Of a DNA stretch of 64,000 nucleotides, positions 38,101 to 47,478 are shown in pieces. The first letter of the stretch is position 1. Every line of letters begins with the position of its first letter. The stretch covers positions 21,788-85,787 of IMG/VR virus record IMGVR_UViG_3300006923_000013; one strand, 5' to 3'. The position numbers and the translations under genes are program-made. Under the pieces are notes generated by a model that saw only the letters and a program-made list of their open reading frames with translations, did not search any database and was not told the DNA's origin. This DNA is from a virus.

Positions 38101-39263
38101 TATGCTGCTCCTCCATCGGTTATCCCACCCCACTTCGAGATGAGACTTGTTCTTGCTGCTTCCGCAGCTCCTCCGCTTGTGTATTTACTTCCTCCAAAGT
38201 TAACTGTTCCTGAATATGCCATTGCTCCCTGAGCATCATAAGCTATCAGTAGTGCATCGTAATTCGCTGTTGACAGTCCTGTGGCATTTTGCATGAACCC
38301 TAAAAAGGCAGAAACCTGATTAACATCCCAAGCACTGATGTCCTGATCGAAAGCATCCGCATCGAAGAACATATACACCATTCCATTGACAACAAGACTC
38401 GTATCCCAAGATCCTATAGGCTGATTGAAGGCTTTCGCAAGTTGGAACATTCTTGTCATTGTAGTTGCCGCTCCTGTTCCCCATCCACTTATATTCTGAT
38501 TGAAGAGTGTTGCGCCTCTGAACATCTCCTGAAAATTTGAAACACTTGTGACCACCCAAGATGATATGTCCTGATTGAACGTGGATGCCGATATGAACAT
38601 CTGCTTCATACTCGTTGCTGATGATGTATCCCAAGTGGACAGATCCCCATCGAAGACAGTGCAACTTGTGAACATCGCTTCAAACTTCAGGACAGACCCT
38701 ACATCCCAAGTGTCTATGCTTCCATTGAAACTTGTACAGTTTCCAAACATGTTAAGCATGCTTGTAACGCTACTGACATCCCAAGTAGAAAAGTCAGGGG
38801 TTGTCAGTGATGTGCAATTAAGGAAGGTGTAGTCCAGATTTGTAGCAGATATTGTAGGCGCATCCGTAGCGGAGATATCTAAAGCTGAACAACCGTTGAA
38901 TGCACGGTTAGTTGAAATATCCAGAGTTCCAAAATTTGAAATGTCAGTTATCTTATCGTCATCTCCTCCATTGTTGAAGTAGACACCTTGCACATCACCT
39001 GTTATAGTAATGGTATATGTTCCTTCTCCGCTACCAAAGGTTATAAGGAGATCTGAATCCGTATTATGCGAACCTGACCCTCCATCTGAATCTTCCCAAG
39101 TAAAGTTGTTCGTAGACCCTGTATCGAAAGGAAGGGCAAACTGGTCGCTATTGGACGTTCCTGCGTTATTGGATTTGACCTGAAATACAAAATCAGTATT
39201 TACAGGCGCTCCTTCCCCAGTTGAGTAGTTTGTTGATATCCCTATTCCTAATCCTAATCTCAT
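38100..39263 (-). CDS. BspA-type (DUF285) repeat surface protein, likely receptor-binding
   Basis: 387 residues. After an N-terminal beta domain (VFQVKSNNAGTSNSDQFALP), residues about 120-350 are tandem repeats of about 24-25 residues with the DUF285/BspA pattern: W-D-x-S-x-V-x-x-M-x-x-M-F and F-N-x-x-I-x-x-W. Examples are STWDVSSVTSMLNMF, FNQDISSWVV and FDQDISAWDV. These leucine-rich-repeat-like solenoids are bacterial surface and adhesion modules. In this tail-proximal slot it is a good candidate for host recognition. Base composition is higher in G+C than neighbours (29 of 60 bases at 38641-38700 against 20 of 60 at 36001-36060), consistent with recent acquisition from a bacterium. Confidence 0.8.
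   Translation of the reverse strand: MRLGLGIGISTNYSTGEGAPVNTDFVFQVKSNNAGTSNSDQFALPFDTGSTNNFTWEDSDGGSGSHNTDSDLLITFGSGEGTYTITITGDVQGVYFNNGGDDDKITDISNFGTLDISTNRAFNGCSALDISATDAPTISATNLDYTFLNCTSLTTPDFSTWDVSSVTSMLNMFGNCTSFNGSIDTWDVGSVLKFEAMFTSCTVFDGDLSTWDTSSATSMKQMFISASTFNQDISSWVVTSVSNFQEMFRGATLFNQNISGWGTGAATTMTRMFQLAKAFNQPIGSWDTSLVVNGMVYMFFDADAFDQDISAWDVNQVSAFLGFMQNATGLSTANYDALLIAYDAQGAMAYSGTVNFGGSKYTSGGAAEAARTSLISKWGGITDGGAA
38290..38880 (-). repeat. Tandem BspA/DUF285 repeats (about 24-25 residues each)
   Basis: Seven or so degenerate copies of a WDxSxVxxMxxMF unit followed by FNxxI lie in tandem within the adhesin gene. Protein-level periodicity is clear; DNA identity between units is modest. 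Confidence 0.7.
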
Positions 39264-39272
39264 TTTATTTAT

Positions 39273-40139
39273 TTAGCTACCACCTTCTACTTCTGGGTCT
39301 GGCCCAGCACTGGGTGCAGATGTCTCGCCCTCGTCTACTCCGCTTGAGGTTTTACCTCCTCCTGTAATAGAAGAAGACGAAGAAGTATTACTTGAAGTAG
39401 ATACTTCTGAAGTTCCACTTTTAGGAGAACCTGTCATATCTATACACGGTTCCCATCCACTAATTCTAGGATTGTTTGTAGGAGGCATTACATTGTTTGC
39501 CATTGTATTACTCCAATACAACTCTCCGTAAGAAACTATATCTCCTATATTATATCCAAGTCCATTATTATAGGATATACTCCACGCTCCAGTGCTGGAT
39601 AATTGACAATAACCAAAAGTTTCACCCTGCTGCAGCTCGCAACAAGATCCTATCATATCATCAAATTTCTGTATAAGCTCACATGTAACCTCTGTACATA
39701 ATGTATGTGCAAACGTATCGTTCAATGTAGTTGTACAGGTCTCAGAATTATACTTATTAAGTGTATATTCTGGTGCATTATTAGTTTGAAACAGCCAAAA
39801 CATAGCATTCCAAGTATGCAGTTTATCTATTGTGTCCTCTAAGCACTTTTCCCCATAATAAGAATTAGTTAGGAATGTTTGAGCCACTTTAAGGTATTTA
39901 CAATCCCACATATGTGTGAGTAATATCTCATCCACCCCGCATCCACAACAATCGTTACATGCTACATGATTGAAATAATCTCCAACAACAGTTGTATACT
40001 CAGTAAAATCTGCACAAGGCATATAATAAGTAACACCCTCTATAACTTGTGTATGATAAAATTCCTCACAGCCAAACTCAGCCGATATTGCTCTCGCTTC
40101 CCAGGGTGTTGTATATATATGATGAGCTACTTCTGACAT
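39273..40139 (-). CDS. Cys-rich tail protein with carbohydrate-binding-like module
   Basis: 288 residues with many Cys in the first two thirds (HVACNDCCGCGVDEI, CTEVTCELI, GSCCELQQGE). Residues about 185-235 resemble a CBM5/12-like chitin-binding module: W-S-I-S-Y followed by YNIGDIVSYGELYWSN and SGWEPC. The last about 55 residues are a Ser/Thr/Gly-rich linker (STSSNTSSSSSITGGG) ending in acidic residues. The central Cys-containing helical block (LIQKFDDMIGSCC) echoes the C termini of the next two upstream products. It probably belongs to the host-binding apparatus. The carbohydrate-binding assignment is by pattern only. Confidence 0.6.
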   Translation of the reverse strand: MSEVAHHIYTTPWEARAISAEFGCEEFYHTQVIEGVTYYMPCADFTEYTTVVGDYFNHVACNDCCGCGVDEILLTHMWDCKYLKVAQTFLTNSYYGEKCLEDTIDKLHTWNAMFWLFQTNNAPEYTLNKYNSETCTTTLNDTFAHTLCTEVTCELIQKFDDMIGSCCELQQGETFGYCQLSSTGAWSISYNNGLGYNIGDIVSYGELYWSNTMANNVMPPTNNPRISGWEPCIDMTGSPKSGTSEVSTSSNTSSSSSITGGGKTSSGVDEGETSAPSAGPDPEVEGGS

Positions 40140-40140
40140 C

Positions 40141-41820
40141 TTAACAGTTATTACATATTTTATTATCCATTATAGAACAAAGCTCTTCTAATCTTTTTAT
40201 TGATTTTTCTATATGTCCTTTAGTTACACAAGTTTCAGCAATTTTAAGTGCTCTATAAATTGAGAAGGCTTTCATATATGTTTCTTTTAAAGCATCACAA
40301 TCGCAGCACTTGTTGGATAGCATTATATTTTTCATATGTTTTTGCAAGCATTGTTCTATATTACATAAAACTATCTTACATATAGATATCCTTTTCTTAG
40401 TTAATAACTCAACTCCTTCTAAAGTAATTGTTACGCTGTATAAAGTATATGTGTATATACCATCTACTAGATTACTGCCAGCCGTTCCCATAACTGCGCT
40501 ACCATACCTATAATAGTTACCATTTGAATTTATACCATTTCCAGTATAGGGTAACTCACTAGCTATTAACTCTGTTACATCTGGTGCTATTGTTGTAGCA
40601 ACAGAATTAAACACAAATTCTTCACCAGACCCGATAGTTATTGTACCTATAACATCTGTAGATGTAGATTCTACATCTTCTGAAGTATATGTGGTTATCT
40701 CTCCACCTTCAGGCATAAACAGATATCCCGTTATAGAAGGAACAGTTGTAGCTGTATCGCAAGTGCAATCTGCTTTAAAATCAAATTTTATACAGCACTC
40801 TTCACATCCTAATACTCCATCAGGATCGTAATTAAGCGCACAAGGATCGAGGCATGCTGCACATCCTGTATTCCACAGGTCTCCATCAGGCTCATTACAA
40901 TCTCCACAAGCATCTATAAATTTTGTACCATTTGCAATACCACTGCAATCTTCGCACCCTTCGTTGAAAGTTGGATCTAAAGGTTCCTTACATTCATCAC
41001 ATTTGTCGAGCATAGCTAAACCTCCCCACACACCTGCACAATCCTGTTCACATGGAACAGTCACACACTCTCCAGTTAAAGGGTAGCCTTCCTCACATAT
41101 TCCACCTACAGGGACCACACAGTCTCCGCAATTATCAAGCACTGCGGTACCACCACATATTCCAGCACAATCTGTATACAAACAAGAACCGTCATCTTGT
41201 GTTGCCTTAGGATCGTAATATGCACAAGAGTTTGGATCGGTACATCCGAATACTGGTTCCTCTCCCTCTAGAGCTACCTCTACTACAGCTTGTATAGACA
41301 CAGAGCAATCATTTAAAGATATTACTGCTCCATTGAAGTCATACGTAATTGAAGTAGCGGGCCCTATACTGTACTCGCCGCTTGCTAGCCCCGAGAATGT
41401 AAATACTTCTGGAGGACTTACAAGTATTGTCTGTATAATGTTTCCTCCTGAATCGTATAGATTTATAGGAACATTTTGTATCTGTGATTGCCCTTGAGTG
41501 TATATCCAAGACATGGACACTGTTAAAGAGCCTGAAGATGTATTATTTAAGTCTGGTACAGATTCAAGTACTGTAAGAGTCATATAATCACATGGATGCT
41601 GCGAACACTGAGACTGACATTGCAGTAGGGTTGCGTATCCAAAACCACTTACTACGTTAGAATACCAAAAATCATTAACTTCCTGCCAAGTCCCTGTAAA
41701 TACAGTGCCAGAGCATGAATTATTCAGACAGAAATATACTGTAGTTGTGTATATATCTGGATTCGGGTCATCCGAAATCGGTGGTGGAAGTGATCCTGGT
41801 GTGTATTCTATAGTTGGCAT
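40141..41820 (-). CDS. Cys-rich adhesin with GCTD...DGSC repeats
   Basis: 559 residues from the ATG at 41820, which overlaps the upstream stop as TAATG; two extra in-frame codons upstream are unlikely to be used. The first about 180 residues look like beta domains. From about residue 190 come Cys-rich repeats: FGCTDPNSCAYYDP, QDDGSCLYTDC, DNCGDCVVP, DKCDECKEP, DACGDCNEP, CALNYDPDG. Such repeats are widespread in secreted proteins of marine Bacteroidetes. After another beta region, the last about 75 residues form a Cys-containing helical module (CCDCDALKETYMKAFSIYRA) ending CNNC, similar in style to the upstream gene's C terminus. Probably part of the receptor-binding structure, stabilised by disulfides or Ca2+. 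Confidence 0.7.
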   Translation of the reverse strand: MPTIEYTPGSLPPPISDDPNPDIYTTTVYFCLNNSCSGTVFTGTWQEVNDFWYSNVVSGFGYATLLQCQSQCSQHPCDYMTLTVLESVPDLNNTSSGSLTVSMSWIYTQGQSQIQNVPINLYDSGGNIIQTILVSPPEVFTFSGLASGEYSIGPATSITYDFNGAVISLNDCSVSIQAVVEVALEGEEPVFGCTDPNSCAYYDPKATQDDGSCLYTDCAGICGGTAVLDNCGDCVVPVGGICEEGYPLTGECVTVPCEQDCAGVWGGLAMLDKCDECKEPLDPTFNEGCEDCSGIANGTKFIDACGDCNEPDGDLWNTGCAACLDPCALNYDPDGVLGCEECCIKFDFKADCTCDTATTVPSITGYLFMPEGGEITTYTSEDVESTSTDVIGTITIGSGEEFVFNSVATTIAPDVTELIASELPYTGNGINSNGNYYRYGSAVMGTAGSNLVDGIYTYTLYSVTITLEGVELLTKKRISICKIVLCNIEQCLQKHMKNIMLSNKCCDCDALKETYMKAFSIYRALKIAETCVTKGHIEKSIKRLEELCSIMDNKICNNC

Positions 41821-44435
41821 TAGCAATCTTTACATGTTGAACATTCCCATCCTTCTACCAATAATGGTAAGGCATCTAAAATTTCTCTAATTGTATCTTC
41901 AGAACCTTCGGCGCAATTGGTTGCGTTATAAGCTTTTAAAGCTGTAAGCAAACTATCCAATGTTCTGAAATTCTTATACAGTACATCTGTAGGGTTATCA
42001 CAATTGACTCCATAGCATTCATCTGTACAATCTAATACTATACGTTTAGCCATTTCCTTTAATATGCACTCGTAGTATTGTACTGTACATTCACACGATC
42101 CATTGTCCACAGTAGCGGTTGGATCATAATTAGATGCTGTAGGATCTGTACATCCAGAACAACCAGTGGCGTCTCCGTAGCAGTCTCCACATATATCCTT
42201 AGATAGATTATTCCCACCGCATTCTTCACAGTCGTCTAATGTACTACCCTCTTCTACTCCAGTGTTCCCTCCTACACATACTCCACAACTATCTAAGAAA
42301 GCATCGCCGTCACAGTCATCGTTACAGTCAGTGTATACACAAGAACCGTCATCTATACCTGCAGCCGCATCATAGTTACATGCTGTTTCATCTGTACATC
42401 CAGGTAAACAATTCGTAGATATTGTATAATCAGTAGAAGATACTAATATTTTTATACTCCATTCCTCACATTTACCATCCATGTTTACTTCAAAACACCG
42501 CATGATATCGTATGCGCCTTCAGACATGCCATCTACCCATACTTCTCCTAAAGAATTTGTTATTATCTCTGTATTTGGAAGTTGTGGAACCTCCAGTTGA
42601 AAATCAGGTATCGGTAGTCCAGTAGATTCATCTACTACTAATATTCTAAGGCAGTCTGTACCATTACAAGAAGAAGCAGTATCTAAAAGAATTGAAAGAT
42701 CATCTGTGAACTTATTCTCCCACATTACCTGGTCCAGTGGAGATACGTTCTGATCGATATTATATCCCCAGCCATAACTGCTCAGTCTTCCCAATCCGTT
42801 ATCAAAATACGGATTACTTCCATTCAACGCACTTCCTGCTGCTACATAAGATAGTGGTAGCAATGTAGTTATGACCCCATTACTGAACTCATCCCAAAGG
42901 CCACTATGTGGTAAGTTATAACTCTCTATAAGACCGTCAGTAGTTGTTACAGATAAACCTCCAGAATCTATATATGTTGCATTGTCTGTTATAGCACCTA
43001 CTACGTGTAGTGGAAATGCTACATGTTCAGGTGCAGGAACACTGGGTCTTGCAGCATATACTACAAATTTAACTAGATTTCCCTCTGCGACATCTTGGGC
43101 ATATGAAGAACCTGTTGGCCCTTGACGATAATCCTCATGGATCATCCTGAATCTTTTATAGTCTCTTTCCCAAGAAGCTGTTCCATTCGTATGCCCATTG
43201 AACTGGAGTTCATCTTTCATCATTGTAGGCCTGACTTCTCCATCATATGGGTCAGATCCTGTATAAAATGATGCTTGTTTCCATGCCTCAAAGTACTTAA
43301 GCTTATTGGAATAGATCGGGATACTGGCTGATGTATAACTGGTAGAACCAGCCGTATATGTTATAGCAGCATTACTTACACTGCCAAATATAGTATTCAG
43401 ATTATCTGAACCTGGTACAAGAACTGCATTAGGGTACCCAGAAGCTTCTCCGTCCTTCCCCCAGTTTGCAGCAGTTGTAATACCTACCGAAGCAGTTGTA
43501 ATACTATTTCCTGCTCCTTTACCATGATAATCTGCCCATCCGTTCTGCGGAGTTGAAGCCTTTCGTCTTAAATTACCGTGAGCTTCGTCTATTACTCCTA
43601 CTACAAGTACATCTTTACTATCTGATTGTAGATCAGGATATATAGTTCCTGGAAAGATCTCTTCTGTTGGGGACATACCATTTACTATTTCCTGGTCTGT
43701 CCATATGTATCCTTTCTCATTTGAAGGATAATTAATAGCACTTTGCTCTAAGTCGAAGTTAAAAGGGTTAGGAACAGATCCATCTCCCGAGTACGATACT
43801 ATATTACCTATTTGAAATATAGTGCCGCCTATATTAGCAGATGCTACCTGTCTGTTTCCAAATAGACCACCGAACATTCCCGTTTTAGGAAGTTCTGCCC
43901 ATTGAACCCATCGTTCTCCTTGTATCTGTATATGATGTACTTGACCTGTAAAATTAGGTAAAGATTCTACCCATACTTTAGCTGCTCTAGCGGCTGTAAG
44001 TAATATTCCAGAAGGCATTGATGTTATGTCGTAGAAAAAGTATATAGAGGTATCGGCTGGAACATGCTCTCCTCCACATGTACCTCTTTCCCACGCTTGT
44101 GTTCCATCTCCCCTGTTTATAGTAGGATCTTGGATAACACCTGTAACTGTAACTGTTTCTCCTATCGGGAGAGCAGGCATTTCTATAAGTTCTATCGGAT
44201 CGCACTGAGACCAGAGTTCATAACCTCTGGATGCAGATTCTGTGGTTACAAATTTGTACCCACTATCTATTTCTATGGATAGCTCTACACTTCCATGAAC
44301 GCACCTTTCCGAAAATTCAATATTAGTAGCTGGATTATCGCCTGCATATGACTTTAAAAACTCTGATATTTGAGACTGCTTAGATACCCTACCACTGTAG
44401 GACCCTGAACTCAAATCAAAAGGAATATTAGCCAT
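41820..44435 (-). CDS. Large tail surface protein with possible vWA-like domain and Cys-rich repeats
   Basis: 871 residues. Residues 127-200 look like a von Willebrand A fold: strand IYFFYDITSM with D136-I-T-S-M in the MIDAS position (the usual motif is DxSxS), then a helix (ILLTAARAAKVWVESL) and a strand (VHHIQIQGERWVQWA). A later strand is DVLVVGVIDEAHG. Near residue 600 a segment (TGLPIPDFQLEVP, then NSLGEVWVDG) resembles a carboxypeptidase-regulatory-like beta domain. From 679 come GCTDETACNYD and GCTDPTASNYD repeats with several CGxC units, and the chain ends in a Cys-containing helical module (CSTCKDC). A host-binding or tail-fibre role is inferred. The vWA call is tentative. Confidence 0.65.
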   Translation of the reverse strand: MANIPFDLSSGSYSGRVSKQSQISEFLKSYAGDNPATNIEFSERCVHGSVELSIEIDSGYKFVTTESASRGYELWSQCDPIELIEMPALPIGETVTVTGVIQDPTINRGDGTQAWERGTCGGEHVPADTSIYFFYDITSMPSGILLTAARAAKVWVESLPNFTGQVHHIQIQGERWVQWAELPKTGMFGGLFGNRQVASANIGGTIFQIGNIVSYSGDGSVPNPFNFDLEQSAINYPSNEKGYIWTDQEIVNGMSPTEEIFPGTIYPDLQSDSKDVLVVGVIDEAHGNLRRKASTPQNGWADYHGKGAGNSITTASVGITTAANWGKDGEASGYPNAVLVPGSDNLNTIFGSVSNAAITYTAGSTSYTSASIPIYSNKLKYFEAWKQASFYTGSDPYDGEVRPTMMKDELQFNGHTNGTASWERDYKRFRMIHEDYRQGPTGSSYAQDVAEGNLVKFVVYAARPSVPAPEHVAFPLHVVGAITDNATYIDSGGLSVTTTDGLIESYNLPHSGLWDEFSNGVITTLLPLSYVAAGSALNGSNPYFDNGLGRLSSYGWGYNIDQNVSPLDQVMWENKFTDDLSILLDTASSCNGTDCLRILVVDESTGLPIPDFQLEVPQLPNTEIITNSLGEVWVDGMSEGAYDIMRCFEVNMDGKCEEWSIKILVSSTDYTISTNCLPGCTDETACNYDAAAGIDDGSCVYTDCNDDCDGDAFLDSCGVCVGGNTGVEEGSTLDDCEECGGNNLSKDICGDCYGDATGCSGCTDPTASNYDPTATVDNGSCECTVQYYECILKEMAKRIVLDCTDECYGVNCDNPTDVLYKNFRTLDSLLTALKAYNATNCAEGSEDTIREILDALPLLVEGWECSTCKDC

Positions 44436-44450
44436 GTGACATTAATATTA

Positions 44451-44482
44451 TCAAGGAAGGAGAAATGAATCCCCTTCCTTGA
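44451..44482. terminator. Strong hairpin between structural protein and adhesin genes
   Basis: TCAAGGAAGG (44451-44460) and CCTTCCTTGA (44473-44482) form a perfect 10-bp stem with a 12-base loop in the 67-base gap. It probably lowers read-through from capsid genes into the adhesins. The T-rich tract lies on the plus-strand side, so its direction of action is uncertain. Confidence 0.55.
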
Positions 44483-44502
44483 ATTATATATTTTAGTATT
44501 AA

Positions 44503-45885
44503 TTACTGAACTGGAACTACTCCGTCAGCGTTGATAGCGATACCATTCCATCCTGTGGCGAAAGCAGCAGCAACATCGGTATACGTAGTAGCGGCACCAT
44601 CGTCAATTACCAGTTGTACTACCATCGGAGATCGAACAGCACTTGCAGTATCTGCAGAAAGATGTTGATCACGATAAATAACTGATATTACATAGTATCC
44701 TTGTCCCGAAACAACCGAAGACTCACCAGTACCCAAATTAGTCAATGGGAATGGAGTTCGGTAAGGGCTTGGTCGATTACCTGAACCAATTGCATTCTTG
44801 CTATTCGCAAGTTCCAACTGAGATACTTGCCAATCCTGTCCTTGTGGAAGAGTAGCGGCAGTAGTTGTAGCTACAGTTCCGTTACAATCAAATGCCCCAA
44901 TTAGGCCAATACTTGCAGAGATTAAGTTATTGTTCTGAATACCTGCAAAAGTAGCGAATGATCCTACAGCAGGAGTTGCATGCAAACCGCCTGCAATCTC
45001 TATAGTCCATGCACTATCATCGTACCCTTCACCTACTGCTTTAGGCAATACTTGAAGGTCACTTCCTCCACCAGCAGCTACAAAGCTGTCATAAGGCCAA
45101 GGTCTATCGAGTGTAATATTCAAACCAGAAACAGATTCTACCCTAAAGTAATCACCTGCGGCTGAAGTAAACGTTCCTAATCCAGCAGGAAGAGCGCCAA
45201 CAAAGTCTCCAGCTACCGTTGGAGTAGAAGCCCCATAATTCACATTTGTAGTACAAACGATCACATTGGATCCTTTTGTAAATGTCCAGTTCTGCGTATT
45301 ATCATAATCCGTTACGGTAAGTTCAGTATTAGACTGAAATACTCGGGCAAACCCTAACATATATTCAGTTGCATTCTGTGCTCTGTTCTCATTATCTAGG
45401 TTTACAGCTTCCGCTATTCCCATTGCAACATCCCATGATGCTCCATCAGGACAACCACAAGCATTACCACAACACCTCGAAACATACGAATATGTTTTAA
45501 TAAGGTCTTGGTATCCATAAGTTTGAAAAATCTTTTCAGACTCCAATCTTACTTTTATAATATACTCAGTTTCACAGTCTCCTGAGAAATTTGAGATTTG
45601 ATTTATCTCTGCTACTCCTGCAGCACTTGCTCCTGAGATCATATACGAAGGACAAGAGTTAAAAGTCGGAGACTTTCTCAATTCGGTTGCACTTGTCTTT
45701 ACCGCATAATAATGACGGGAAGGTAGCGCTACAGTTGCACCTTGTACAGTTACGTGAGTATCAGCGTTAAAAATCGCTAGTTCTCCTACATTACCTGCCG
45801 AAAGGAAGGTTGCAAGAGCGGTAGCGTTTGTAGTAATTCCACTAGTGTCGGTGGCTACTAATACAGTTTCTACATTAGATTCCAT
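44503..45885 (-). CDS. Abundant-type virion structural protein, function unknown
   Basis: 460 residues, rich in Ala, Gly, Thr and Val with few Lys, typical of an abundant beta-rich structural protein. A Cys cluster, YSYVSRCCGNACGCPDGASW (about residues 132-151), interrupts it and could bind metal. The C-terminal half has long strand-loop sequence ending WNGIAINADGVVPVQ. The leader AAATAAATAAAATG is the A-rich Bacteroidetes type and recurs before the adhesin at 39263. It follows capsid and connector genes and is closed by the 44451-44482 hairpin. A head fibre, auxiliary capsid or tail component are all possible. Confidence 0.6.
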   Translation of the reverse strand: MESNVETVLVATDTSGITTNATALATFLSAGNVGELAIFNADTHVTVQGATVALPSRHYYAVKTSATELRKSPTFNSCPSYMISGASAAGVAEINQISNFSGDCETEYIIKVRLESEKIFQTYGYQDLIKTYSYVSRCCGNACGCPDGASWDVAMGIAEAVNLDNENRAQNATEYMLGFARVFQSNTELTVTDYDNTQNWTFTKGSNVIVCTTNVNYGASTPTVAGDFVGALPAGLGTFTSAAGDYFRVESVSGLNITLDRPWPYDSFVAAGGGSDLQVLPKAVGEGYDDSAWTIEIAGGLHATPAVGSFATFAGIQNNNLISASIGLIGAFDCNGTVATTTAATLPQGQDWQVSQLELANSKNAIGSGNRPSPYRTPFPLTNLGTGESSVVSGQGYYVISVIYRDQHLSADTASAVRSPMVVQLVIDDGAATTYTDVAAAFATGWNGIAINADGVVPVQ

Positions 45886-45913
45886 TTTATTTATTTTTTA
45901 AAGTTTAAAGTTA

Positions 45914-46657
45914 TTATTCATTCTGCATCACTTTACCAACCTTGAACTGATAACCTGGAGATTCTAAATTACCTGCCGCTATTTGTACTGCTAGATCCAC
46001 AATTTCATTGTGAGTATGCTCAGGAAGTTCACAATCCTGGTCAACTGTTACTGCAGTACCATCTGGGTAATTATACGTCTGTCCTGGCGTGCCCGAAGGA
46101 AATGCTATCCTTTTAGGCATCCTTAAGTAGTCAAGCACAAACTCTGAAATAGAGAACGTACCATCTGTATATCCAAATACCTTATTAGAGTCGGCTATTG
46201 TATCGCCTGTTGTACCGTAAACTACTGGCACTTCTCCCCATTCAAAACTGGGCTCATAATACGGATTCTTCAATGCATCGCTTAAGTCATCATGTTGTGT
46301 AGGTGCACAGACGCAATTTTTGCGTCCGCATGGTTCTTTTGAAGAAGTTGCCTGAAGACGTACGGCTAACATGTAGTCTTCAGGCAATTTTGCTTCAAAT
46401 GAATTATCTACAGGAAGAGCTGAAGCAGTTAAAGGTTTATTCTTAACTACCAGATTCCTTAGATCGTCTATTCTTTTTTGGGTAGACTCAAATCCTTCCC
46501 CTTTACTATTATTTATTCCATAACGTTGCTTCATATATACACTAAGACCTTCATTCAACAACCAATCGATCTCTGGGATCTTTATGTTGCTGTGATCGGA
46601 ACTGTCCACTTTGTTCAGTTTCAATTTAAAGTCATATTGCATTTGTTGCACGTTCAT
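45914..46657 (-). CDS. Head-tail connector/ring-like protein
   Basis: 247 residues. The opening MQYDFKLKLNKVDSSDHSNI, then PEIDWLLNEGLSVYMKQRYG and GFESTQKRIDDLR, matches in style a conserved connector or ring protein of Bacteroidetes phages, where a WLLNEA-type helix recurs. A Cys motif (CGRKNCVCAP) lies near residue 110. The C terminus (HNEIVDLAVQIAAGNLESP) is a typical ending for adaptor proteins. It sits three bases after the gene at 46661 in the convoy that begins with the capsid gene. Role inferred from family resemblance and order. Confidence 0.65.
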   Translation of the reverse strand: MNVQQMQYDFKLKLNKVDSSDHSNIKIPEIDWLLNEGLSVYMKQRYGINNSKGEGFESTQKRIDDLRNLVVKNKPLTASALPVDNSFEAKLPEDYMLAVRLQATSSKEPCGRKNCVCAPTQHDDLSDALKNPYYEPSFEWGEVPVVYGTTGDTIADSNKVFGYTDGTFSISEFVLDYLRMPKRIAFPSGTPGQTYNYPDGTAVTVDQDCELPEHTHNEIVDLAVQIAAGNLESPGYQFKVGKVMQNE

Positions 46658-46660
46658 AGC

Positions 46661-47458
46661 TTAAACTCTAGCTTCGAGGTCATCTTTAAGTTTTACCAGC
46701 ATTTCTTGACTCTTAGCAGACATTAGGTTATACACCGTGTCCTCAAAATCAAAACCTACTTGCTGATCATTATATAAGTAAGCGGCGCCCTTTCGTCTAA
46801 AGATACCTTTGTGTTCCAGGTCGAATACCAAAGCTTTCACTTTGATTCGTTCTGGTTTCTCACTGGCTACCTTGATAAACTTAACGGGATCCTCCTGGCT
46901 TATCTTGTATATTGCTGTATACGAGAATTTCTCGGAGGCGCCATCTGCTGACTTACCAAATACTTTAAGGAGATCACATCGTTTTTGATGAGTAAGTTTA
47001 CCGAAGATCTCCATAGCTTTTTCCTTCACTTCGATTTCTCTAGCTTCGGTTTCTACTTCGTCCTGCTCATCGTAAATAACATATTTAGCTTCTGGCCATT
47101 TACCTTCAACATATTCCTTTTGGGAATTTGCTACGATATTACTGGCTTTCAATAAATGAATCTGCAGCTCGTCATTAGGTTTAACTGGATTGAACGTCAT
47201 CGTTTTATCCTCCAGCTTAATCTTAAAGTCTTGCCAAAATTCATTATTTGATGTAGAAGTTAAATCTACTCCTAATGCTTTTCCTAGTCTTGACTCATCA
47301 TCCAGCTCTAAACCAGTTGCGAGTTTTCCTAGAGTGGGATCGTACAATGCTACAAGAGTATCGTGCGTACCCTGAAATTTGGCACGACCCAATGATTTAA
47401 GGTCGTGCCATTTTTCTTTTATGATTGGTTTTACGTAAACTACTGATGTCTGTTTCAT
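46661..47458 (-). CDS. Capsid-adjacent structural protein, function unknown
   Basis: 265 residues, charged and helical (EVETEAREIEVKEKAMEIFG), with an N-terminal beta part (SVVYVKPIIKEKWHDLKSLG). The end, DFEDTVYNLMSAKSQEMLVK, looks like a helical hook. It lies 20 bases downstream of the major capsid gene and three bases before the connector. No enzymatic motif is seen. A head-completion or minor capsid protein is likely. Confidence 0.6.
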   Translation of the reverse strand: MKQTSVVYVKPIIKEKWHDLKSLGRAKFQGTHDTLVALYDPTLGKLATGLELDDESRLGKALGVDLTSTSNNEFWQDFKIKLEDKTMTFNPVKPNDELQIHLLKASNIVANSQKEYVEGKWPEAKYVIYDEQDEVETEAREIEVKEKAMEIFGKLTHQKRCDLLKVFGKSADGASEKFSYTAIYKISQEDPVKFIKVASEKPERIKVKALVFDLEHKGIFRRKGAAYLYNDQQVGFDFEDTVYNLMSAKSQEMLVKLKDDLEARV

Positions 47459-47478
47459 ATTATTACGTAAAGATTAAT

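Noticed and set aside
38320-38664. Minus-strand ORF within the BspA-type gene
   Set aside because: It is an alternative frame of the tandem repeats; the repeat frame carries the recognisable DUF285 pattern.
38290-38880. CRISPR-like spacing of the tandem repeats in the adhesin gene
   Set aside because: Repeats are protein-level, in frame and degenerate, without identical direct repeats and unique spacers.
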